Origin: Gaeumannomyces sp. JS-464
Lineage: Eukaryota > Ascomycota > Sordariomycetes > Magnaporthales > Magnaporthaceae
Direction of reading: 5' to 3'
Assembly (NCBI GenBank): GCA_002197995.1
Contig: NGZR01000002.1
Coordinates: 2,294,001 to 2,358,000 of the forward strand
DNA length: 64,000 nt
Shown here: in pieces, positions 55,042-64,000 of the stretch
Numbering within the stretch: the first letter of the stretch is position 1
Layout of the letters: each line of letters opens with the position of its first letter
The notes under the pieces: model-generated
The model's input: the letters and a program-made list of their open reading frames with translations, nothing else
Database searches by the model: none
Told to the model about the DNA's origin: nothing
Position numbers and translations under genes: made by a program

Positions 55042-58000
55042 TTTAACTAATCCTATTTAGTACTTCGTTAAAAGGTAATAATACAGCTATAGCGAATAGC
55101 AGCAAAAAGCTTAAAAAGGAGGAAACTACGGTTTTTACTTTTAACGGTGTTAAGTACGATTTTAACGAAGCCGTTAACACGGCTAGCCTTTTTAAACTTA
55201 TAAAGGAGGAGATCGCCAAAAGTTAGGCCGAGGTAAAGCAATTTACTACGAAATTGCTATTTTTCGAAGCGCTTATCGCGGTTAAAACGTACAAATTTCC
55301 GTTTTCGAATCTTTACGAAAGGGAAAACGGCAAGCTTAAAACGTTCCTTACCGAATGCAAAAGCTATTTCAAGTTTTACGAATAGCAATTCGTAAGCGAG
55401 GAATAAAAGGTTGCTTACGTTGCTACTAGGCTAAACGGCAAAGTAAAAAAGTGGTTTTAGCCAATTTGAAACGATTACTTTAAAAGGTATAAAGGTAGTT
55501 AAAAAGCCACCAAATTTATTTTCGCCAGCTTCGAAACCTTCGGAAAAAAAGTCGGAAAAATGTTCGAAATAATCGACGAAACCCGAATCGCCGAAAGAGA
55601 TTTATTGGCCTTTAAATAGCGAAGGTTTATAACCAAATACGCAACGAACTTTTAACGGATTAATATTAAGCTTAACTGGAATAACGCTACGTTAATGCTG
55701 CACTTTTATAACGGATTACGCGAAAACGTAAAAAACGAATTCGTAAAGCAAAACCGCCCAAAGTTTTTTACGGATTACGTTAAAAACGCGGTCCGTATTA
55801 GCGATAAACTATATAAACGATAATAAGAAAAAAAAAGGATATGGTTTTAAAAGTGCGGCATAAAATAACAAAGCCAATTAAAAAAAAGCCAAATAGCAAC
55901 CTATTACGGTTTACGAAACGCACCCGGGCTTTATGGATTTTAATGCGAAAGCCGCTTACTAATAATAAAAGCAGCAAAAAAAGCAAAAATAAAACTTAAA
56001 AAACGGGAAATGTTTTAAATGCGGCTAAACCGGCTATATAAAAATCAATTGCCTTTAACGAAATAATAACCGCTAAATAGCGAACTTTTAACGAACGTAA
56101 AAAGCTCGATATAGGAAAAATTATGCTTTAAAATGGCGTTTAGCTAAACATATTACTACGATAAGCTGTATATTATATACCAGTTTGATAAAAAAACTAC
56201 CGAATAATATTTTCGGAAATTACGAAGCATTTATATATTTAAAACTACGAAGTTTAAATACGATAGCGAAGGAAAATAACGAATTATTTTCGAACCCGAA
56301 AATTTAAAAGAAAAAATAACACCGCTTTTCGCGGGATTTAAAAGGGAGTAATTTTAACAAGCGACGCGAAAGAAAAAAAAGCCCGAAAAAAGCTTTTAAA
56401 CCAAACACCCCTTTTTCGAAAATCGGAAAGCTCTAATACCGACGCTAAAATAAACCGAAATGGTTAAAACTTTAAAACGGCCGAGTTTTAAAAACGGGCG
56501 AAAAGCCCGAACGGCGGAATTTCCGTATATATAATTCGCGAAAAGCAGGCAAATTGGAAAGATTAGCACGTTTTTACGCTTTTCGATATTTCGGCGTATT
56601 TTTAAAACGTTAGGGTTTTAAAACACCCAAATAGCCCGTTATATTACGCTATTTTAGCGAACGGAAACGACGGTTAACCTTTATCGTGGTTTAACAACTA
56701 GCAAAAAGTTAAATATATTAGTTATAAGTTCGAAAACGCAAACGAGCCAAAATAAGCTGCGTTAATCCCCGAAAACCACCTTAGCATCGATATAAAACAC
56801 TTCGGACATTTGTACTTTTTTTAAGCAAAATGCATTTATAAAAAATACAAATTCCATTTACGACTTAAGCTTAAATACGATTTCTTTTTACGGAAGTTAA
56901 AAAACGAGCTAAAAGTTAAGCCCCGTTTGGCATTTTAATTGCCACGGTAAAAACCAGCCCGGATCGGCAAGTTTACCGCAGTTTTTAAACCTAGCGAACG
57001 GTACCCGATGCTATATGTTACTAAAATGCTCGATTAGGGAAAGTGCGAAATTGTAAAAAGTAAAAAGCATATAGCATAAAAAGCGAAAGCTTAGCATTAA
57101 GGGATTACGCGAACGTACGTACCGTTCGACCTGGATAAAAGAACAAACGTACGGTATTCGTTCCTTTTACCAAAAAACTAAAGAAATTACCCAAACGAAA
57201 AGCACGAAATGGGAAAAAAGAAAAAAAATTAATAAAAACCCTCGCAATAGTAAAATCGAATTAATTATACAATTTATTAACATTTCGGATAAAATATTAA
57301 AGGAAAAAGCTTAAAATAATAATCGATTGCGAAATATAAAGCGATTACGTATCGCTATAAACGGTTAAACGGTATAAAATTCCTATAAAACGAAAGCATT
57401 AACCGTATTAATTAAAAACGGTCGAAAAAATACTTATCGCTTACAATAAAAAATAAATCGACCGAAAAACACAGCTAATAACATTACGCACCTAAAGTAG
57501 GGAAAAAGTTACTATTATACTAAATAAGCTAGATATAAAAAAAAATGTAATTTTCGAAATCCTTTAGCTTAGGAAAAATAACTTACAAATAAATTGGGCT
57601 ACCGGTTAAATTTAATAAAAAAAGCTACAAGTAATTAAAACGGTTTACTAATTACGAACCCCAAACCGTAAGCATAAAAAACAACGAAAAAAGGTTACAA
57701 TAATAATAGAATTTAGCAATCCACTTTTGCATTTAGCATTAACGAATATACGATTATCCAAAATGGAAAGCAATTAAAAACGATTAAACCAATATTAAAA
57801 AACGGCTCGCGAATGTTTTAGAAAAATACCACAAATACGAAAAATTGTTTCGAAAAAACCTAAAAAACGGTACTTTCCGAATATAAACCGTCGATTTGGA
57901 AATTAAACTTAAACTAAAAACGCAGCTTAAATACCAAAAGTTATACCAGTTTAACCCCCGGCAGTAAAAGGTATTAAAAAAACAATTAAAAGAAAACTTG

Positions 58001-60648
58001 CGGAAAGAACATATTAAACCTTTTGATTTTTTAATAAGATATGGGATCCTATAAAAAAGGGAAAAAAACGGGACGGAACGAATATACGTCGATTACCGCC
58101 CGCTAAACGAGGTTACGATAAAAGATCGATATTTTTTGCTTTTTATCGCCGAACTGCGCGATAAGCTTGGCAAAGCCTAATATTTTACGGCTTTGGACTT
58201 ACGGAAAGCTTACAGCTTAATACGGATTAAAAAAGGCTAAAAATGGTTTACGGTTTTTAAAACAAGGTTTAAATGCTACGAGTTTTTAGTAATAACCTTC
58301 GGTTTACCAACGTACTAACCACGTTTTAAAAAATAATTAACCATATATTACGCAAGTATTTCGACATTTTTATTTTTGCATACCTAAACGATATCCTAAT
58401 TTTTTCGAAAACGATGGAAAAACATAAATAGCACGTATATAAAGTGTTTTAGAAATTACTTAACGCAAAACTCCTTATTAAATTAGAAAAATGCGAATGG
58501 CATTCGCAAAAGTCGCTTTTTTAAGGTTTATAATTATATTTGAACAGGTTTGCATAAACCTTAAAAAAGTTAAGGAATTTAAAAATAGTTTATTTTTAAA
58601 AATATTACGAAAATACGAAAGTTTTTAGGGTTTTTAAATTTTTACAAACCGTTTATTTATAATTATAGCAAAATCGCTATACCATTTATAAACTTTACCA
58701 AAAATAATTATTAGTTTTATTAGGGAAAATAAAAACAAAAAGCTTTTAAGCAATTACGGAACGCCGTGTTAAAAAAACTAATATTAGCATTTTTAAACTT
58801 AAAAAAACCTTTCGAGGTTAAAACCGACGCGTCGGATTACGCGATTGGCGGCTAATTCGGACAGCGGGACGATTAAAAAACGGTTGTACCTTTATGCGTT
58901 TTTTTCGCAAAAAGTTAAACGGATTTAAATTAAACTACCAAATTTACGATAAAAAACTTTTTAGCGATAATTCGAGCATTTAAAAAGTGGCGGCCATACC
59001 TTTATAAAGCGAAACACCAAATTGTGGTATATACGAACTATAAAAACTTAACGCACTTTATTATAAGCAAAAACCTAAATAAGCGATAAGTCCGTTAAAA
59101 CGAGTTTTTTGCAAAATTACAACATCCAGATCGAATACCGAAAAGGGTCGAAAAACGGCCGGGCGAACGCCCTAAGCCGACGACCAGATTATTAGGTTAT
59201 AATATTTAAAAAAAACACGAGTAATTTTAGCGAAAAAACCAATGGATTTTTAATCCCGGCATAAAAATGCTCGCTAAAACGGTTTAATAGGGAAAAGTTT
59301 AAACCTTAAAAAAATCCAACAAATTTATAACCAGCTAATATACGGCTACTAAAGTGTAAAAAAAACGTGGAAACGTTATAATAATATTACGGGTTCGCAA
59401 AAATTCGAGCCGAAGTATAAAACGCAATAAAAAATTGCGAAAGTTATGTTAAAAATAAAGCTAACAAGCATAAACCGTACGAATTATTGCAACCTTTGCT
59501 AGCACCGGATAAAGCATAGCAAAAAGTTACTATAAATTTCGTTATTAAACTTTTTTAATCCAAAAAACCGTTAACTAAAATGAAATACGACAATATATTA
59601 GTAATGTGGATAAGCTTACTAAATACGCTTTGTTTTTACCATATAAAAAAGCAGCGACGTTACAAAACTAGCGTACGTTTTATTAAACACGTAATAGCGG
59701 AATACGGCACGCCGGACCGCTTAATTACGGATAAAAACAAGCTATTTATAAGCAAATTTTGGAAAAAGCTTACGAGTAGGTTAAAAGCGAAGCACTTTTT
59801 ATCCATAGCTTACCACTTTTAAATAAATGGATAAACGAAGCGAACGAACCAAACCATAAAGCAATATTTACGTTACTACGTTAATTATAAATAAAACAAC
59901 TAGGTATAATTACTCTTTATAGCTTAGTTCGTTTATAACAGTTTAATTTATAAAAGCATAGGAATTATACCGTTTTATACGAATTACGGGTTTACGCTTA
60001 TAGCGTATAAAAAACCTAAAGTAGGAAAATATGCTTTAACAGGCGGAAATACAAATAACGAAGCTTATTAAATTGCATAAACACTTCCAAGCAAAGCTAA
60101 AAAAGCTATAGCACCGCATAATTACTTAAGCAAATAAAAAAAAATCGAAAAACCGACTTTTAAAAAAAGGGATAGCGTTTATCTTTTTCGACGAAATATT
60201 AAAACGAAACGACCGAGCGATAAGCTAAATTATAAAAAACTAGGACTTTTTAAAATATTAAAAAAGGTTTCGAACGTAAATTACAAATTCCGATTACCGC
60301 TAACTTTAAAATCCCACCCGGTTTTTTATATTTCCTTATTTAAATTAGCGCTACCGGGTTTTAAAAGCGATAAGTTAATGGAAATTAACCCGAAATAAAA
60401 ATACGAAATCGAAAAAATTCTAAATTATAAGTTAAAACGCAAGCTTAAAAAGTACTTAGTTAAATGGAAAAAGTACGGCTACGAAAAAAACACGTGGGAA
60501 AAAGGAACTAACCTTATAAATTGCTAAAAAGCTTTAGCGGAATACCGGCAAAAACGCTTACAAAAAGGTTAGCAAAAAAAACGGTAAAATGACGATCTTT
60601 TTTAAAAATACCCGCGATATTTCCAAAAAAAACCGCCGGTCCCCCTAG

Positions 60649-60720
60649 TTTAACCGGAAATCGAACCCGGGATTTACAAAATAGGTGCTATGGATAATAC
60701 CGCTTTACCATTAGGTTAAA
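60649..60720 (-). ncRNA. tRNA-like sequence 1 in element B
   Basis: The 72-base minus-strand segment has a perfect 7 bp acceptor-type stem (TTTAACC with GGTTAAA), a D-arm-like start TAATGGTAAAGCGG, and a T arm CCGGG-TTCGATT-TCCGG with canonical loop length. The anticodon arm does not form a standard 5 bp stem, so the identity is unclear. It lies 120 bases after the chromodomain, on the strand opposite to pol. Confidence 0.65.
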
Positions 60721-60861
60721 AAAAGCAGCATTTACCGAAACCAAATAAGGTAAAAAAGTTTGCGCTAAACGGTTAGCAAAAAAAAAAAAAAAAAAAAAAA
60801 AAAAGATAAAAGTTCGATAAGCTTCGAAGCAAGCCCGAAAATTTATCGACCTTTACGGTTA

Positions 60862-60930
60862 TGCCTGGATTCGAACCCGAAACCTCGGTAAAAAAACCAA
60901 AACCACGCTTAATACGTTACAAAACCTAAA
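60862..60930 (-). ncRNA. tRNA-like sequence 2 in element B
   Basis: The minus strand starts GGTTTTG and ends CATAACC (six of seven pairs). It has an A-box-like TAACGTATTAAGCGTGG, a T-rich anticodon-like loop between TTTGG and CCGAG, and a T arm with GGGTTCGAATCC. The loop appears to be eight bases, and an original UUU-type (Lys-like) anticodon is only a guess because RIP changes C to T. Confidence 0.6.
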
Positions 60931-61010
60931 AAAGTTATTAAAAAAAGTTATAATTTATTTTAATTAAAAAGGGCAAACAGGTTTAAATTAAAATTAACTT
61001 CGAACGTTTG

Positions 61011-61244
61011 CTAACTAAAAGAGAAAAAAGGAGCTACGGATGGCTTAAACTGTAAAAGGGCCCGGCGAGCCTCCCGGTCGGCCTTTTCCCGCTTAACACG
61101 TTCCAATTCCTCCATAACGTTAATACCACGACGAATTGCACGCATTTTCTTTTTAAACCATACTTTTTTTTGTTTTCGCAAACGCTCGAGTTTGTTATTT
61201 AAAGCGCGACGTTTTTCTTTTACCGTTTCGATTTCCGCTTTCAT
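61011..61244 (-). CDS. Antisense accessory ORF of chromovirus B (Cys-rich plus coiled coil)
   Basis: The open part encodes 77 residues: MKAEIETVKEKRRALNNKLE, then RLRKQKKVWFKKKMRAIRRG, then INVMEELERVKREKADREAR, a highly charged coiled coil. Upstream in the same frame, beyond two RIP-type stops, lies a Cys-rich segment RCVKC-LSRNRINCDILGF-SPEQL (about 61270-61345), so the original protein began further up. The pattern (C-x2-C, C, then SPEQ and LRKQK-coiled coil) matches a family of unnamed proteins that I recall as common in fungal genomes. It lies between pol and the 3' LTR, on the opposite strand, so it needs its own promoter. Function is unknown; nucleic-acid binding would be an inference. 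Confidence 0.6.
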   Translation of the reverse strand: MKAEIETVKEKRRALNNKLERLRKQKKVWFKKKMRAIRRGINVMEELERVKREKADREARRALLQFKPSVAPFFSFS

Positions 61245-61613
61245 TTGCTAATATTAAAAGCCGATAAAACGAAGCTGCTCGGGCGAAAAACCTAAAATGT
61301 CGCAATTTATGCGGTTCCGACTAAGGCATTTCACGCATCGAAAGGAGTTTTAAAAAAGGCCTCGCACTTTTTACGCTTTAAAACCTCGTAATAAAAAAAG
61401 CAGGAAAGCATTTTAATAAAAAAAAAAGATTTAAATAAGCAGGTTTTTGCGTTAAAGGGTTTTTTTCGCAAAGGGACGTTTTCGCACCCGACCAAATATT
61501 TTGTTAAACCAAAAAGGGGATGGGAAATGGTAAAAAAGGAAAGTACTTACCATTAATAAAAAGCGGGGCGATAAAACGTGGCTAAAAGGATTTGGCTTAA
61601 AAGGGAAACCTAA

Positions 61614-62041
61614 TGTTACGACCAGTATGCAAACCTCGGGGTAGCAGAACGAAAAAGGCTTTAAACGGTGCTTTTGCCCCGCATTCGGACACGTGGAATT
61701 ACGTAACTTTAGCTGGATTTTTAGATTTGTGTTAAAAAAACCACAGATTTACAAAGCCAAAGGGATTTTTAAATTTGTGTTAGCGAAACCACAAATCCAC
61801 AAATTTAACCTAACGTAAAGCAAAAAGCAGCGTGTATATAAAGGATGGATTTCCTATTGTTTTAGGTAGCTTTAATTAAGGCTTCGGCATTAGTTAACTT
61901 AAGTTAGCTTTTAAGCATTTTTTAAAGCAAGCAATTAAATTGTCCTTTTAAGTTACGTAATTCCCAGTTAACTAAATTAAAGATACTGTCTTTTCCATTC
62001 TCGAGGTGCCTTACTTAAGGAGCAAACCTTTAATTGTAACA
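61614..62041 (+). repeat. 3' LTR of element B
   Basis: 428 bp, TGTTACGACCAG to TTGTAACA, preceded by the purine-rich tract AAAAGGGAAACCTAA. It is followed directly by TSD TTATA. Confidence 0.88.
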
Positions 62042-63699
62042 TTATAATTCGCGAAAACTAAGCAAATTGGAAAAATTAACGCGCTTTTACACTTTTTAAC
62101 GTTTCGAAATATTTTTAAAACGTTAAGGTTTTAAAATATTTTAACGGATTATTATACCACGCCACCCCGGTTAAAAAAAACGACCGTTAATTTTTATTAT
62201 AATTCGTTAACGATTAAAAAGTTAAATACGTAAATACCAGCTTTAAAAACGTAAACTATTACAAGGTGCACTTTTAAAACCACTTTAATATCGATTTAAT
62301 GCATTTTAAACATTTATGCTTTTTTTAAGCAAAATGTATTTATAAAAAATGCAAATCCCTTTTTAAGCTTAAATTAAAATACGATTTTCTTTATAAAAGT
62401 TTAAAAACGAATTTAAAATTAAACTACGGTTAGCATTTTAATTATTACGGTAAAAACCGATTAATATTAATAGGTTTATTACAACTTTTAAACTTAACGG
62501 GAAATATTCGATGCTATATATTATAAATATATTTAATTAAAGAAAATGCGAAATTAAAAAGTGCAAAATGCATATGGTATAAAAAGGGGAAATTTAATAT
62601 TAAAAAATTACGCGAGCGTATATCCCGTTTAATTTAAATAAAAAACGAAAGTGCGGTATTTGTTCCTTTTATTAAAAAATTAAAAAAAACCACTTAAATA
62701 AAAAGCACGGAATAAAAAGCGAAAACCGATAAAAACTTTCGCGATAATAAAATTAAATTAACCGTACGATTTATTAACGTTTCGGATAAATTATTAAAAA
62801 AAATTACGGTAATAATCGATTGCGAAATATAAAGCAATTATATATCGTTATAAACGATTAAACGGTATAAAATCCTTATAAAACGAAAATATTCACCGTA
62901 TTAATTAAAAACGGTTAAAAAATACCTATCGGTTATAATACAAAATAAATTAACCGAAAATACGATTAATAACATTACGTATTTGGAATAAAAAAAACGT
63001 TACGATTATATTAAACGAGCTGGATATAAAAAAAAGTAAACGTTATTTTTAAAATTTCCTAATTTAAAAAAAATAACTTACGAATAAATTAAGTTACTAG
63101 TTAAGTTAAAAGGAAAAACTATAAATAATTAAAACGGTTTACTAATTACAAACTTTAAACGGTAAATATAAAAGCAAAAAAAAGGTTATAACGGTAATAA
63201 AATTTAATAATCCATTTTTATATTTAGCTTTAACAAATACACGATAATTTAAAATGGAAAACGATTAAAACGATTTAATTAACGTTAAAAAACGGCTTGC
63301 GAATGTTTCGGAAAAATATTATAAATATAAAAATTATTTAAGAAAAACCTAAAAACGGTGGTTTTAAATATAAACCGTTCGGTTTTAAAATTAACTTTAA
63401 ACTAAAAGCGCAATTTAAATACTAAAAGTTGTATTAATTTAACTTTCGATATTAAAAAATGTTAAAAAAGCAATTAAAAAAAACTTATAAAAAGGATATA
63501 TTAAACTTTTCGACTTTTTAATAAAATACCGGATTTTATAAAAAAAAAAAAGAAAAACGAAACGAAGCGAATATGCGTCGATTACCGCCCGTTAAATAAA
63601 ACCATAGTTAAAAATCAATATTTTTTACTTTTTATTAACGAATTACGAAATAAGCTTGGCAAAACTTAATATTTTACGGTTTTAAATTTACGGAAAGCA
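62042..63699 (+). mobile_element. Ty3/gypsy chromovirus C, continuation after element B
   Basis: This resumes exactly where C was cut: 54561-54571 followed by 62047 onward matches the uncut sequence of element A near 44350-44400. Pol continues to the reverse transcriptase start (CRIDYRPLNK-like region near 63570, then YFTVLNLRKA near 63675). Similarity ends near 63699, in the middle of reverse transcriptase, so C is truncated there. Confidence 0.75.
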
Positions 63700-64000
63700 A
63701 AAAACGTATAAAAGCTGCTACGACCTTAAAAACGCGTAGCCGGTTAGCCTTTTCAAATAATCCAATTCCGACGCCAAAATCGAACTCCTCGCAGCCGACT
63801 CGACCCCGGATCGATGCCGCATCGTGCGCGCGCCGACGGCGCGGGCCAAAAATCGATAGCGATCGATTTTAAACTCGCGGCCAATCGGCACGCCACGACG
63901 GTGGATCCCAACGCGTTTTCGGATACGCGGAAAAACAGCGACACCTATACGAAACCGGCGCGCAGCCGCCAAAATAAAAAAGAAAAAGAAATTATTAATA
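63700..64000. other. CpG-rich, CpA-poor DNA of unknown origin at window end
   Basis: After element C breaks off, the sequence becomes much richer in CG dinucleotides (for example CGCGCGCCGACGGCGCGGG). A minus-strand open frame (63718-63972) has an Arg-rich translation without recognisable domain. It probably belongs to another repeat continuing beyond the window. Confidence 0.35.

Larger units (their letters stand above)
54572..62041 (+). mobile_element. Ty3/gypsy chromovirus B, complete, RIP-degraded
   Basis: A 7.5 kb element with LTRs at 54572-55041 and 61614-62041 and TSD TTATA (54567-54571 and 62042-62046). Gag starts near 55077 and a knuckle lies near 56010. Reverse transcriptase spans about 58075-58430; its YLDD box now reads YLND (58381-58392), a G-to-A loss of a catalytic Asp. 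RNase H is near 58820 (KTDASDYAIGG). Integrase is at 59570-59880 (RLITDKNKLFISKF). The chromodomain at 60402-60527 is open over its whole length (YEIEKILNYKL, YLVKWKKYGYEKNTWEK, GTNLINC). It lies inside element C. Confidence 0.9.

Overview
The window is nuclear DNA of a filamentous ascomycete, probably a sordariomycete. Genes have short GT-AG introns, GC-rich codon use and familiar fungal families: SFH5, a PDR-type ABC transporter, a secreted GH43 enzyme, a DUF4291 protein and a fungal ankyrin protein. Blocks of DNA are mutated in the way repeat-induced point mutation (RIP) leaves behind: CpA is turned to TpA, CpG survives, and stop codons fill every old transposon frame.

Layout. About 0-33.2 kb is GC-rich and genic. 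In order: a sulfotransferase-like protein (-); a secreted glucose/sorbosone-dehydrogenase-like beta-propeller (+); a tiny single-membrane-span protein (+); an uncharacterised protein with an HDxxH motif (-); an ankyrin-repeat protein (-); a RIP-damaged pogo-type DNA transposon (12.1-14.1 kb); a DUF4291 protein (+); tRNA-Val(AAC); an ABC-G/PDR drug-efflux pump (-); a 2.8 kb gene-poor stretch; the lipid-transfer protein SFH5 (-); a CorA-like membrane protein (-); a secreted GH43 glycosidase (+); and a basic coiled-coil protein (-) at the edge of the repeat block. These look like independent housekeeping, secreted and transport genes. I see no backbone enzyme that would make them a metabolite cluster.

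From about 33.3 kb to the end the window is almost solid RIP-degraded transposon. Target-site duplications resolve much of it. Ty3/gypsy chromovirus A (42450-49828, TSD AGTAG) sits in an older retroelement with a copia-like integrase. Chromovirus B (54572-62041, TSD TTATA) sits inside the pol region of an older relative, C. A pogo element (50779-52613) sits at the start of C's 5' LTR. Further pogo copies lie at 35335 and 37658-39586, and an undamaged-looking 181 bp solo LTR (36955-37135, TSD GCCGG) has landed among them.

Two observations stand out. First, both full chromoviruses carry the same module, on the opposite strand, between the end of pol and the 3' LTR: two tRNA-like sequences followed by an ORF for a small Cys-rich plus coiled-coil protein. 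A third, fragmentary copy of part of it lies at 35.0-35.3 kb. Second, nearly every protein gene in the genic part is broken by one or more single-base frame slips in otherwise well-preserved coding sequence. That pattern fits systematic sequencing or assembly indels better than ten independent pseudogenes. Exon limits given below come from reading splice sites by eye.
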